Part shown: in pieces, positions 1-7,581 of the stretch | Position numbering within the stretch: position 1 is the stretch's first letter | Layout: each line of letters opens with the position of its first letter | Assembly (NCBI GenBank): GCA_003232015.1 | Contig: QIKU01000165.1 | Location: forward strand, 1 to 11,814 | Reading direction: 5' to 3' | DNA length: 11,814 nt | Source of the DNA: Gammaproteobacteria bacterium | GTDB lineage: Bacteria; Pseudomonadota; Gammaproteobacteria; UBA6429 | Made by a program: the position numbers and the translations under genes | Notes under the pieces: generated by a model | Databases searched by the model: none | Seen by the model: the letters and a program-made list of their open reading frames with translations, nothing else | Told to the model about the DNA's origin: nothing

Positions 1-153
1 AAAGGCAAAACGTTGGATGAAGCATCAGAAATTAAAAATTCTGAAATTGCGGAAGAACTGGAATTGCCTCCGGTTAAAGTACATTGTTCTGTTTTAGCAG
101 AAGATGCAATTAAAGCCGCCGTTCAGGATTACAAATCAAAACAAGCTGGGTAA
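1..153 (+). CDS. iscU: IscU, Fe-S cluster scaffold (3' end only)
   Basis: The window opens in frame inside this gene and shows the last 50 codons before TAA. The fragment carries LPPVK (fragment residues 22-26), the loop that the Hsp70 HscA recognises in IscU. Just after it comes His-Cys (residues 28-29), matching the third cluster-ligand cysteine region of IscU (His105/Cys106 in E. coli). The tail, with LAEDAIKAA followed by a lysine-rich end, is typical of the family. IscU is the cytosolic scaffold on which IscS-derived sulfur and iron are assembled into [2Fe-2S] clusters. Its position directly ahead of iscA, hscB and hscA fits the isc operon. The N-terminal part, with the first two cysteines, lies outside the window, as presumably do iscR and iscS. 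Confidence 0.96.
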   Translation, partial: KGKTLDEASEIKNSEIAEELELPPVKVHCSVLAEDAIKAAVQDYKSKQAG

Positions 154-164
154 GTTTTTAGACG

Positions 165-488
165 ATGAGTATTACCTTAACTGAAAAAGCGGCAGAACAT
201 GTAAAAGCATTTATTGCTAACAGGGGTAAAGGTGTTGCTTTACGTCTGGGTGTTAAAACCACCGGTTGTTCCGGTATGGCCTATGTAATGGAATTTGCTG
301 ACTTGATTGAAGACAGTGATGAAGTTTTTGAATCCAATGGTGTTAAAGTCATTGTCGACAAAAAAAGCCTGATTTATTTAGCTGGTACCGAACTGGATTA
401 TGCGAAAGAAGGCTTAAATGAAGGCTTTCAGTTTAATAACCCCAATGTAAAAGACAGTTGTGGTTGTGGCGAAAGTTTTACCGTTTAA
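165..488 (+). CDS. iscA: IscA, A-type iron-sulfur cluster carrier
   Basis: This 107-residue protein has the length and layout of IscA, the A-type carrier that accepts clusters from IscU or binds iron and passes clusters to apo-proteins in the cytosol. The three invariant cysteines are present: Cys35 in TTGCSG, and Cys99 and Cys101 in the C-terminal CGCGESF motif. They sit at the positions expected for IscA. The gene starts 11 bases after the iscU stop and is co-oriented with it. The ATG has no obvious Shine-Dalgarno, so translation may be coupled to iscU. ErpA and SufA are close paralogues, but the isc context and the family-typical N-terminus ([12 protein letters not shown]) favour IscA. Confidence 0.96.
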   Translation: MSITLTEKAAEHVKAFIANRGKGVALRLGVKTTGCSGMAYVMEFADLIEDSDEVFESNGVKVIVDKKSLIYLAGTELDYAKEGLNEGFQFNNPNVKDSCGCGESFTV

Positions 489-511
489 GCTACGTCTGAT
501 TGTATTCAAAA

Positions 512-1075
512 ATGACCGCGTTAGCAGGAAATGCCGCATTAACTCAAAATTATTTTGAGTTATTTTCCTTGCCGGTCTCTTTTACTGTAGAGCTGCAACA
601 ACTGTCTGCAAATTTCAGAGCGTTACAACAAAGCGTACACCCTGATCGGTATGCTAATGCTTCTGCACAGGAAAAACGTTTATCGGTTCAGCGTGCAGCA
701 CAAATCAACGAAGCACATCAGGTTTTAAAATCCCCTCAACGTCGGGCTCGGTATATTCTTGAGTTACAGGGTGTTGTCTTTGACGATCAAGCTAATCCTG
801 TGATGGAACCGATGTTTTTAATGCAGCAAATGGAATTACGTGAAGCCTTATCCAATGTTATGTCAAAAACAGAACCTGATATTGAATTAGTTAAAATACT
901 CACGTCATTAAAATCTGCTAAAAAAGATATTTTGAATAAGCTTGCAGAGCAACTGAATACGCCTGCAACGGCTGATTTAGATAAAGCCAGCCAGTTAATG
1001 CATGAATTACAATTTCTGGATAAATTACAGCTTGAATCTGAAGCTATTGAAGAAGAGTTAATGAACCATTTGTAG
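512..1075 (+). CDS. hscB: HscB, J-domain co-chaperone for Fe-S transfer
   Basis: HscB binds IscU and delivers it to HscA, stimulating HscA's ATPase through a J domain. The J domain occupies roughly residues 14-85, with the diagnostic HPD at residues 43-45 (SVHPDRY). A C-terminal helical region follows that carries the FLMQQMELREAL stretch, like the IscU-binding three-helix bundle of other HscB proteins. I place the start at ATG 512, giving 187 residues. A TTG at 500 in the same frame would add four residues. Neither has a clear Shine-Dalgarno, and both give a somewhat longer N-terminus than the E. coli protein, which begins almost directly at the conserved YF. The gene lies between iscA and hscA. 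A 72-base spacer separates it from hscA, and I see no gene or convincing signal in that spacer. Confidence 0.95.
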   Translation: MTALAGNAALTQNYFELFSLPVSFTVELQQLSANFRALQQSVHPDRYANASAQEKRLSVQRAAQINEAHQVLKSPQRRARYILELQGVVFDDQANPVMEPMFLMQQMELREALSNVMSKTEPDIELVKILTSLKSAKKDILNKLAEQLNTPATADLDKASQLMHELQFLDKLQLESEAIEEELMNHL

Positions 1076-1147
1076 TAAAATACCTTTTTATGTTATTGCC
1101 GCGTTATCGCTCGCAGTGACCCCTTTTGTTAATAGATACAATTTCTT

Positions 1148-3007
1148 ATGGCATTAATACAAATAAGTGAACCAGGTCAATCCACTAAGCCGCACGAACG
1201 TAAGCTTGCTGTGGGCATTGATTTAGGCACAACCAACTCATTAGTTGCCACCGTACGTAGTGGGCAGGCAGTAACGCTTGCCGATGAAAAAGACGAGCAT
1301 TTATTGCCTTCGGTTGTTTATTATGCCAAAGATAAAACCAGGCTCGTTGGTAATGAAGCACGTCAATATAAAATGACAGAACCGTTAAATACCATAAGCT
1401 CAGTCAAGCGTTATATGGGGCGTTCGCTGGAAGACATTAAAGCTAAAGAGTCGCCACTGCATTACGATTTTATACAAACTAATTCAACTGTTCCAAGAAT
1501 TAAAACGCAGGCCGGTGAGGTTAGCGCCATTGAAGTGTCTGCCGAAATATTGTCTGTTTTAAAAAAACGCGCAGAGCTAAGTTTAGGTGATGAACTTAGC
1601 GGTGTGGTGATTACTGTCCCCGCCTATTTTGATGACGCACAGCGTCAGGCAACAAAAGATGCCGGCAGGCTTGCTGGTTTAAATGTACTGCGTTTAATTA
1701 ATGAACCCACTGCTGCGGCTGTTGCTTATGGGTTGGATAAATCCTCGGATGGTGTAATTGCCGTTTATGATTTGGGTGGTGGCACTTTTGATATTTCAAT
1801 TCTGCGTGTCACTCAGGGTGTTTTCGAAGTACTGGCAACAGCTGGTGATACCGCTCTTGGTGGCGATGACTTTGATTATGTCATTGCAAGCTGGATTCAA
1901 CAACAACTTGAATTAGGTGACGACATTGATAAGTCACTGCGCAACCAGATTATTCATGCCGCCTGTCAGGCAAAGCAAACACTAACCACCGAACGATTGG
2001 CAAATATAAATATTGCCAGTAGCTCGCTGGAATTAAGTCGAGAGCAGTTAAATAATTTAATCGACCCATTAATCAAAAAAACACTCATGCCTTGCCGTCG
2101 CGCATTACGCGATGCACAAGTTGAACTTGAAGAAATAAAAGCAGTGGTAATGGTCGGTGGCTCGACTCGTATACTCCGTGTTCGTGACAAGGTAGGGGAG
2201 TATTTTGCGCAACCGCCGATGGTTGATATTAATCCCGATACCGTAGTTGCCATTGGTGCCGCGATTCAGGCCGATGTATTAGTCGGTAATAAGGCCGACA
2301 GTGACTTGTTACTATTAGACGTTGTGCCATTATCTCTCGGTCTGGAAACCATGGGTGATTTAGTCGAAAAAATTATTCCACGTAACACCACGATACCTGT
2401 TACTCGAGCGCAGGACTTTACCACCTACAAAGATGGTCAAACCGCAATGTCTATTCATGTGGTGCAAGGTGAACGTGAGCTGGTTCCGGACTGTCGTTCC
2501 TTGGGGCGTTTTTCTTTAAAAGGTATTCCACCGTTAGTTGCCGGTTCGGCAAGAATACGTGTTACTTTTGAAGTGGATGCCGATGGCTTACTGCATGTGT
2601 CTGCCCGAGAAGAAACAACCGGCATTGAAAGTGGCATTGAAGTAAAACCTTCTTATGGTTTAACCGATAGTGAAATTGAAAAAATGTTACTGGACTCCAT
2701 GGAGCATGCCGATGAAGATATTGCTGCACGTATGTTACATGAGCAACAAGTGGAAGCCGACCGAGTACTTGAAGCGCTAGCCGCTGCACTGGACGATGAT
2801 GGTGATATGCTGTCAGAAGAAGAAAGACAAAGCATTGATGTGGCGGCAGCCAATCTGGCCAAACTTAAAACCAGCAATGACGACCGAGCCATAAAACAGG
2901 CCATGCAGGCATTGGATAAAGTTGCCGAAGTATTTGTGTCGCGGCGCATGGATTCCAATATTCGCAAAGCGATGGCCGGCCACAATGTAGATGAATTTAA
3001 CGCGTAG
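1148..3007 (+). CDS. hscA: HscA, specialised Hsp70 chaperone for IscU
   Basis: This 619-residue Hsp70 uses ATP to drive cluster release from IscU bound through its LPPVK loop. The N-terminus ([12 protein letters not shown]) is typical of HscA rather than DnaK. The nucleotide-binding domain shows the phosphate-1 motif GIDLGTTNS (residues 23-31), [14 protein letters not shown], the phosphate-2 motif YDLGGGTFD and the adenosine motif VMVGGSTR. The interdomain linker reads [14 protein letters not shown]. The substrate-binding domain and helical lid follow, ending at a natural stop of usual family length. No strong Shine-Dalgarno precedes the ATG. The start is fixed by the family-conserved N-terminus. 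Antisense open frames inside this gene are compositional shadows. Confidence 0.98.
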   Translation: MALIQISEPGQSTKPHERKLAVGIDLGTTNSLVATVRSGQAVTLADEKDEHLLPSVVYYAKDKTRLVGNEARQYKMTEPLNTISSVKRYMGRSLEDIKAKESPLHYDFIQTNSTVPRIKTQAGEVSAIEVSAEILSVLKKRAELSLGDELSGVVITVPAYFDDAQRQATKDAGRLAGLNVLRLINEPTAAAVAYGLDKSSDGVIAVYDLGGGTFDISILRVTQGVFEVLATAGDTALGGDDFDYVIASWIQQQLELGDDIDKSLRNQIIHAACQAKQTLTTERLANINIASSSLELSREQLNNLIDPLIKKTLMPCRRALRDAQVELEEIKAVVMVGGSTRILRVRDKVGEYFAQPPMVDINPDTVVAIGAAIQADVLVGNKADSDLLLLDVVPLSLGLETMGDLVEKIIPRNTTIPVTRAQDFTTYKDGQTAMSIHVVQGERELVPDCRSLGRFSLKGIPPLVAGSARIRVTFEVDADGLLHVSAREETTGIESGIEVKPSYGLTDSEIEKMLLDSMEHADEDIAARMLHEQQVEADRVLEALAAALDDDGDMLSEEERQSIDVAAANLAKLKTSNDDRAIKQAMQALDKVAEVFVSRRMDSNIRKAMAGHNVDEFNA

Positions 3008-3022
3008 GATTAGGATTAAATA

Positions 3023-3361
3023 ATGACAAAATTAATTTTTTTACCCCATGAAGAAATATGCCCGGAAGGTGCTGTGTTTGACGTTGAACCTGGTGTCACC
3101 ATTTGTGATGCGGCACTGGAAAATGGCATTGAAATCGAACATGCCTGTGAAAAATCCTGTGCCTGCACAACATGCCACATTTATATTCGTGAAGGTTTCG
3201 ATGCATTAGAAGAATCAACCGAACTGGAAGATGACTTGCTTGATAAAGCCTGGGGTTTAGAGCCTGATTCACGCTTAAGTTGTCAGGCGGTGGTTGGCGA
3301 TGCGGATCTTGTTATCGAAATACCTAAGTACACTATTAATATGGTTTCAGAAAATCACTAA
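3023..3361 (+). CDS. fdx: Fdx, ISC-type [2Fe-2S] ferredoxin
   Basis: This 112-residue adrenodoxin-type ferredoxin supplies electrons for cluster assembly by the ISC machinery in the cytosol. The four cluster ligands are visible as Cys42, Cys48, Cys51 and Cys87, in the pattern C-x5-C-x2-C followed by SC at 86-87. A further Cys46 also lies in the loop, as in E. coli Fdx. The conserved EHACEKSCACTTCH stretch and the acidic helix around residues 60-75 (ALEESTELEDD) are characteristic. The gene starts 15 bases after the hscA stop. A repeated AGGATT just upstream provides a plausible ribosome binding site. Confidence 0.97.
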   Translation: MTKLIFLPHEEICPEGAVFDVEPGVTICDAALENGIEIEHACEKSCACTTCHIYIREGFDALEESTELEDDLLDKAWGLEPDSRLSCQAVVGDADLVIEIPKYTINMVSENH

Positions 3362-3368
3362 CGAGTTT

Positions 3369-3374
3369 GGAGGG
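3369..3374 (+). promoter_or_regulatory. Strong ribosome binding site that sets the iscX start
   Basis: GGAGGG lies 4 bases before ATG 3379. It is the best Shine-Dalgarno match in the isc part of the window. It overlaps an upstream in-frame TTG at 3367, so that TTG cannot be the true start. Confidence 0.85.
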
Positions 3375-3378
3375 AAGT

Positions 3379-3579
3379 ATGTCACTAAAGTGGACTGATA
3401 CACTGGATATTGCCATTGAGCTGGATGAAACCCACCCGGATATTAACCCAAAAACAATCCGTTTTACTGATCTGCATAATTGGGTACTTGAGTTAAAAGA
3501 TTTTAACGATGATCCGGCTCATTCCGGTGAAAAGATCCTCGAAGCAATCCAGATGGCCTGGATTGACGAAAAGGACTAA
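3379..3579 (+). CDS. iscX: IscX, small acidic ISC regulator
   Basis: IscX is a small acidic protein that binds the desulfurase IscS and iron and is thought to tune cluster assembly. From ATG 3379 the product is 66 residues, the same length as E. coli IscX. It contains the family signatures LKWTDT at the start, PKTIRFTDLHNW, and an acidic LKDFNDDP followed by EKILEAI and MAWIDE. A TTG at 3367 would add four residues, but it lies in the Shine-Dalgarno and is rejected. The gene starts 17 bases after fdx and closes the isc operon, which is the usual position. No hairpin with a T-tract follows directly. A palindromic repeat begins 27 bases downstream and may serve as an operon boundary. Confidence 0.96.
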   Translation: MSLKWTDTLDIAIELDETHPDINPKTIRFTDLHNWVLELKDFNDDPAHSGEKILEAIQMAWIDEKD

Positions 3580-3605
3580 GTCCCCCTCTGTGCCCGTTTA
3601 AGTAA

Positions 3606-3682
3606 GTAGCCCGGATAAAATGAAATGCAATCGGGAAATAATACTTAACCCCCCTGGTTTTGCTCTGCTGCATCCGGGTTAC
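3606..3682. repeat. REP-like imperfect palindrome, about 77 bases
   Basis: The left end GTAGCCCGGAT (3606-3616) is answered by ATCCGGGTTAC (3672-3682), which is its reverse complement except for one G-U-compatible position. The arms continue inward with weaker complementarity: AATCGGGAA around 3628-3637 faces CCCCTGGTTTTGC around 3651-3664. This matches my memory of a dispersed intergenic repeat style in gammaproteobacteria, in which arms begin with GTAGCCCGGAT. As RNA it would fold into a long stem-loop that could protect the isc transcript's 3' end or stop transcription. Copy number elsewhere in the genome cannot be seen from here. Confidence 0.6.
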
Positions 3683-3870
3683 ACTCTAACAAAGCCGTAT
3701 AAACCTCTGCTTTTATTGGCTAGATCCTCTCGAAAAGGTTAAAATCTATGTTATTTTATATGGGTTTGCGCCATATTCGTGGTATATCTCTTAAATGCAC
3801 TTTTTTGCACGGCAGAAATGCCATAAATGGCTGAATTTAAGCAAAAAATAGCTGATTTTGTAGAACATTA
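3683..3870. other. Non-coding intergenic stretch with two small stem-loops
   Basis: No coding region is convincing here. Two short inverted repeats are visible. One is ATATGG (3758-3763) with CCATAT (3771-3776) around a 7-base loop. The other is GCCAT (3820-3824) with ATGGC (3827-3831). A TGCAC pair flanks a T run around 3796-3810. The sequence is AT-rich. It may be 5' leader or simply spacer, and I can assign no function to it. Confidence 0.35.
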
Positions 3871-3877
3871 ACGGTTT

Positions 3878-3913
3878 TTAGAGCTCTATTTAACGCATGA
3901 TATATAATAGAGC
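3878..3913 (+). promoter_or_regulatory. Probable rlmN promoter with inverted repeat around the -10 box
   Basis: A TATAAT hexamer is at 3903-3908, about 24 bases before the rlmN start, preceded by TGATA. No good -35 hexamer is spaced correctly (TTAGAG at 3878-3883 is weak). GCTCTATT (3883-3890) and AATAGAGC (3906-3913) form a perfect 8-base inverted repeat with a 15-base centre that overlaps the -10 box. This could be an operator or a chance symmetry. Confidence 0.42.
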
Positions 3914-3920
3914 GATTTTA

Positions 3921-3925
3921 AGGAA
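3921..3925 (+). promoter_or_regulatory. Ribosome binding site supporting the TTG start of rlmN
   Basis: AGGAA lies 6 bases before TTG 3932. No ATG is available in frame before the conserved N-terminal region, so this site decides the unusual start codon. Confidence 0.6.
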
Positions 3926-3931
3926 CATTGT

Positions 3932-5071
3932 TTGTCTGACCCACTTGTTAATTTACTAAATTTCGACCGTAAAGGGATGGAAGCATTTTTCGCCGAGCTT
4001 GGCGAGAAGCCTTTTCGTGCGACACAAATGCTCAAGTGGATTTATCAGTTTGGAGTCAGTGATTTCGGGCAGATGACGAATCTTAGCAAGGTGATGCGTG
4101 AAAATTTAACATCAATGGCAAAAATAAGTGTCCCCGATATTATTGAACAGCAGGAATCTGGCGATGGCACCATTAAATGGCTTTTTAGCCTGGAAAATGG
4201 CAATGCAATCGAAACAGTTTTTATTCCAGAAAATGAACGTGGCACCTTATGCGTATCATCACAAATTGGCTGCGCCCTTGAGTGCAGTTTTTGTTCAACG
4301 GCACAACAGGGTTTTAACCGTAATTTGAGTACCGCCGAAATTATTGGTCAGGTCTGGGCGGCGAATCAGGCAATGAAGGTTATGCCGCGCAATCAGCGTG
4401 TTATTAGTAATGTTGTATTAATGGGCATGGGTGAACCGCTGCTTAATTTTAATAATGTCGTTGCTGCGATGAATATTATGATGGACGATAATGCCTATGG
4501 CTTATCAAAGCGCCGGGTTACCATTAGCACTTCAGGTGTGGTGCCCGCCCTTGAAAGGTTAAAAGCGGTCAGTGATGTTGCACTGGCCGTTTCACTACAT
4601 GCGACTAACGATGAATTACGCAATGAACTGGTACCGATTAATAAAAAATACCCGATTAAACAATTACTGAATGCCTGTAAGTATTATGTAAAAGGTGAAC
4701 ATAAACGCAAGGTAACATTTGAATATGTGATGTTAGATGGCATTAATGACCAGCCGCAACATGCCCGTGAGCTTGTTGCATTGATAAAAGATATTCCATC
4801 AAAAGTAAACTTAATTCCGTTTAACCCTTTTCCAAATTCAGAATACAGGTGTTCATCGAATACGGCGATTGATAAGTTCCGCAATATTTTAATGAAGTCC
4901 GGTGTTATCGCAACCACACGGAAAACGCGCGGCGATGATATTGATGCAGCCTGTGGCCAGCTTGCAGGCAAGGTGATGGATAAAACCAAACGACGTTTTC
5001 GTCGTGAAGAAATTAAAGTCAGTACCAATAATATTAATAATAATGAATCTGCTTCAGGGAGAATACTTTAA
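3932..5071 (+). CDS. rlmN: RlmN, dual-specificity 23S rRNA/tRNA adenine-C2 methyltransferase
   Basis: This radical-SAM enzyme methylates C2 of A2503 in 23S rRNA and A37 in certain tRNAs, using a [4Fe-4S] cluster and a methylated cysteine intermediate. The 379-residue product has the cluster motif C-x3-C-x2-C at Cys114, Cys118 and Cys121. Cys107 (TLCVSSQ) matches E. coli Cys118. The catalytic cysteine near the C-terminus is Cys341 in DAACGQL. The motifs [11 protein letters not shown] and ISTSGVVP (SAM binding), VSLHATND and LIPFNPFP are also present. The start is TTG, supported by an upstream AGGAA. The stop overlaps the pilF ATG by one base (TAATG). The enzyme needs Fe-S clusters, so it is a likely client of the neighbouring isc products, but a 352-base spacer with its own promoter suggests separate transcription. 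Confidence 0.97.
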   Translation: MSDPLVNLLNFDRKGMEAFFAELGEKPFRATQMLKWIYQFGVSDFGQMTNLSKVMRENLTSMAKISVPDIIEQQESGDGTIKWLFSLENGNAIETVFIPENERGTLCVSSQIGCALECSFCSTAQQGFNRNLSTAEIIGQVWAANQAMKVMPRNQRVISNVVLMGMGEPLLNFNNVVAAMNIMMDDNAYGLSKRRVTISTSGVVPALERLKAVSDVALAVSLHATNDELRNELVPINKKYPIKQLLNACKYYVKGEHKRKVTFEYVMLDGINDQPQHARELVALIKDIPSKVNLIPFNPFPNSEYRCSSNTAIDKFRNILMKSGVIATTRKTRGDDIDAACGQLAGKVMDKTKRRFRREEIKVSTNNINNNESASGRIL

Positions 5072-5820
5072 TGTTGCGAATAAGTTTTTTACTTAGCGTT
5101 ATTTTAATACTTGCAAGTTGCACAACAACCCGCGTTCAGAATTTAGAACAGGCATCAAAATTAAATGCACAATTAGGTTTGGCCTACTTAATGAAAGGGT
5201 GGAATGAACAGGCATTGTCAAAACTTAAAAAGGCAGTTAAACAAAACCCGGATAATGGCAAAGCTTATCTTTATATAGCGGAGTTATATCGCCGTATTGA
5301 TGAAAGGGAGAGAGCTGATCGTTATTTTCAGAAAGCGCTGGACGTTGCACCGGACGATTCATCTATTAGTAATAATTATGGCGCATTTTTATGTACAGAT
5401 AAAAAATATAAAGAAGCGTTTAAGTATTTTGATAAAGCCCTGGGAAATCCAGTTTATGCTGACAGAAGCAAGGTATTTGAAAATATAGGTGTGTGTGCAG
5501 AAGAGCAGGGAAATATAAAAATTGCTCGTGATAATTATATCCAGGCAATTAAAATTAATCCTAATTTAGCGACATCATTACTTTCGGTTGCATTGCTGGA
5601 TTTTGATGCGGGGAATATTGGTTCGGCGGCTAAATATCTAAAGTTTTATAATCGGGTAGGGCATGATAGCGCTGCGAGTTTATGGTTAGGCGTTTTAATT
5701 GCAAAAAAACAAGGTGAGGTTAGAGCTCTCAGAAATTTATCCTGGTCACTTGCAAATAAATTCCCACAATCTAAAGAAGCAAAGCTACTAAAAAGGCTTA
5801 AGAGTTCGGGGGCACTTTAA
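5071..5820 (+). CDS. pilF: PilF/PilW, type IV pilus secretin pilotin lipoprotein (TPR)
   Basis: This 249-residue protein carries a lipoprotein signal peptide: a hydrophobic stretch ends in LASC with Cys17 as the lipidated residue. Position +2 is Thr, not Asp, which by the Lol rule predicts sorting to the outer membrane. Tetratricopeptide repeats follow from about residue 35 to 210, with clear units such as GLAYLMKGWNEQALSKLKKA and AELYRRIDERERADRYFQKA, and the family-typical NNYGAFLC. PilF binds the secretin PilQ and is needed for its outer-membrane localisation and multimerisation in type IV pili. Its place between rlmN and rodZ is conserved in gammaproteobacteria. AGGGAG at 5056-5061 is a good ribosome binding site, and the start overlaps the rlmN stop (TAATG). 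Confidence 0.92.
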   Translation: MLRISFLLSVILILASCTTTRVQNLEQASKLNAQLGLAYLMKGWNEQALSKLKKAVKQNPDNGKAYLYIAELYRRIDERERADRYFQKALDVAPDDSSISNNYGAFLCTDKKYKEAFKYFDKALGNPVYADRSKVFENIGVCAEEQGNIKIARDNYIQAIKINPNLATSLLSVALLDFDAGNIGSAAKYLKFYNRVGHDSAASLWLGVLIAKKQGEVRALRNLSWSLANKFPQSKEAKLLKRLKSSGAL

Positions 5821-6242
5821 TGATGGATAACGAAATAACGAAAAGTGAAATAGAAAATGAGAGTATGTCAGTTTGTCTTGTAGGTGGAACACTTAAAAGC
5901 CAGCGCACAAAGTTAAATATGACACAAGACGAAGTTGCATCAAAGCTGAATCTGGATGTGAGTTATATTGCAGCCATTGAGGAAGATGATTTTTCGCAGA
6001 TATCGAGTATGTCGTATGTTAATGGTTATATCCGCAGTTATGCACGGTTGTTAAATATTCCTGAGCAACAAATTATGGAAATGTGTCAGCAGAAGAATGA
6101 TAAAGAGTCGAATTTGGTGCCAAATTATATGGATAAAAAAAATCCATTATTAGATTCTCCTCGTAAGAATATAAACTGGGTAGTGTTGTTTATTCTTGTG
6201 GCGGCTTTATTGTTGGCTGGCTGGTGGTTTACCAGTCAATAA
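5820..6242 (+). CDS. rodZ: RodZ-like cell-shape protein lacking the periplasmic domain
   Basis: RodZ is a bitopic inner-membrane protein that ties the MreB cytoskeleton to the elongasome. The N-terminal Xre-type helix-turn-helix domain spans about residues 21-92 (LKSQRTKLNMTQDEVA, then YVNGYIRSYARLLNIPE). Tyr66 and Tyr70 sit at the MreB-contact positions equivalent to E. coli Phe60 and Tyr64. A short linker leads to basic residues Arg115-Lys116 and one transmembrane helix at about 118-137. The protein then ends at residue 140. The linker is only about 25 residues, and the beta-rich periplasmic domain found in full-length RodZ (over 300 residues in E. coli) is missing. The stop is followed by 47 non-coding bases, so no remnant of that domain exists downstream. 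ATG 5820 overlaps the pilF stop, and ATG 5823 is also possible. The identity rests on the HTH plus transmembrane layout and on gene order. Confidence 0.85.
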   Translation: MMDNEITKSEIENESMSVCLVGGTLKSQRTKLNMTQDEVASKLNLDVSYIAAIEEDDFSQISSMSYVNGYIRSYARLLNIPEQQIMEMCQQKNDKESNLVPNYMDKKNPLLDSPRKNINWVVLFILVAALLLAGWWFTSQ

Positions 6243-6289
6243 GTGTTGATATAGATTAAGATTAAATTATTGTTGTAGAGATTTGGATT

Positions 6290-7567
6290 GTGTCAAAAAT
6301 ATTGCAAGCTATTAGAGGAATGAATGATTTATTGCCGGAGAATATTGCAACATGGCAATTTATTGAAGCCTCCTTTCGAAAGTTAATGACTCAATATGCA
6401 TACGCTGAAATTCGTATGCCGATTGTTGAAAAGACGGAGTTATTTAAACGCTCAATCGGCGAAGTAACTGATATTGTTGAAAAGGAAATGTATACCTTTG
6501 ATGACCGTAATGGTGACAGCCTGACCCTGCGCCCGGAAGGTACAGCATGTTGTGTGCGTGCCTGTTTGCAAAATGGCTTGTTATATAATCAGCAGCAACG
6601 GCTATGGTATATGGGGCCTATGTTTCGTCATGAACGACCACAAAAAGGTCGCTATCGTCAGTTCCAGCAAATGGGAGTCGAAGCCTTTGGCATGCCGGGG
6701 CCGGATATTGATGTTGAGCTGATTGCCATGATTGCACGTTTCTGGAAAATGATTGGCATTGAAAATGATGTGCGTCTGGAAATTAATTCTCTTGGTACAA
6801 GTGCATCACGTACAGCCTATAAAAGTTTACTGATTGAATACTTAAAGCAGCACATAGATAAACTGGATAACGACAGCTTGCGGCGTTTGGAAACGAATCC
6901 GTTAAGAGTGCTAGACAGTAAAAACCCTGAATTAACAGCAATAATATCGGCTGCACCTAAGTTGCTTGATCATCTTGACGAAATATCGGCGCAATACTTT
7001 AAAAATCTTTGCACACAACTGGAAGCATTAAATATTAAATATACCGTAAATACTTCACTGGTTCGTGGGCTGGATTATTATTCGCAAACAGTATTTGAAT
7101 GGGTGACGGATACTTTAGGTGCACAAGGTACGGTGTGTGCCGGTGGACGTTATGATGGTCTTATAGAACAGCTCGGTGGCAAGGCTACAACCGCTATCGG
7201 CTTTGCAATGGGTGTAGAACGCCTGGCGTTAATGGTTGAACAATCAGATAAGCATATTAAAATAACTAGCCCGGATATTTACGTTATTATTGCTGGTGAC
7301 AAGGCTCGGCAGTTTATGTTTCCACTGATTGAATCTTTGCGTGATACTCAACCCGATATTTCAATTTTAGTAAACTGTGATGGCGGCAGCTTTAAAAGCC
7401 AGATGAAACGCGCTGATAAAAGTAGAGCTAGATATGTTTTTATTGCGGGTGATGACGAAGTGGCAGAGAATAAAGTGTGCGTTAAAAATTTAAGAGAAAA
7501 TGAAAAGCAGCAGAAAATAAATAAAGATGAATTAATTGAATTTATAAAAAATAATTTTACAAATTAG
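6290..7567 (+). CDS. hisS: HisS, histidyl-tRNA synthetase
   Basis: This class II aminoacyl-tRNA synthetase charges tRNA-His in the cytosol. The 425-residue length matches E. coli (424). Visible motifs are RGMNDLLP at the N-terminus, the class II motif 2 region around residues 111-125 with FRHERPQKGRYRQF, the histidine-specific LVRGLDYYS at 257-264 with catalytic Arg259, GGRYDGL at 285-291, and motif 3 GFAMGVERLAL at 304-314. The C-terminal anticodon-binding domain follows from about residue 330. The start is GTG, which is the only start consistent with the conserved N-terminus. Upstream, rodZ ends 47 bases away, and ispG, which normally sits in that gap, is absent. The gene is followed after 14 bases by yfgM. 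Confidence 0.98.
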   Translation: MSKILQAIRGMNDLLPENIATWQFIEASFRKLMTQYAYAEIRMPIVEKTELFKRSIGEVTDIVEKEMYTFDDRNGDSLTLRPEGTACCVRACLQNGLLYNQQQRLWYMGPMFRHERPQKGRYRQFQQMGVEAFGMPGPDIDVELIAMIARFWKMIGIENDVRLEINSLGTSASRTAYKSLLIEYLKQHIDKLDNDSLRRLETNPLRVLDSKNPELTAIISAAPKLLDHLDEISAQYFKNLCTQLEALNIKYTVNTSLVRGLDYYSQTVFEWVTDTLGAQGTVCAGGRYDGLIEQLGGKATTAIGFAMGVERLALMVEQSDKHIKITSPDIYVIIAGDKARQFMFPLIESLRDTQPDISILVNCDGGSFKSQMKRADKSRARYVFIAGDDEVAENKVCVKNLRENEKQQKINKDELIEFIKNNFTN

Positions 7568-7581
7568 AGTGAAGAGTTATT

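Noticed and set aside
500..511. TTG start extending HscB by four residues
   Set aside because: No ribosome binding site supports it over ATG 512. Both already exceed the usual N-terminus, so the ATG was preferred, though the choice is not certain.
1076..1147. Possible small gene or regulatory element between hscB and hscA
   Set aside because: The only short ATG frame (from 1090) is nine codons long, and no clear hairpin or operator was found.
1966..2985. Several open frames on the minus strand inside hscA
   Set aside because: They lie wholly within a highly conserved Hsp70 gene, have low-complexity Ser/Ala-rich translations and no recognisable domain, and are typical antisense shadows.
3367..3378. 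TTG start extending IscX by four residues
   Set aside because: The TTG overlaps the GGAGGG ribosome binding site of ATG 3379, and the 66-residue form matches the family length.
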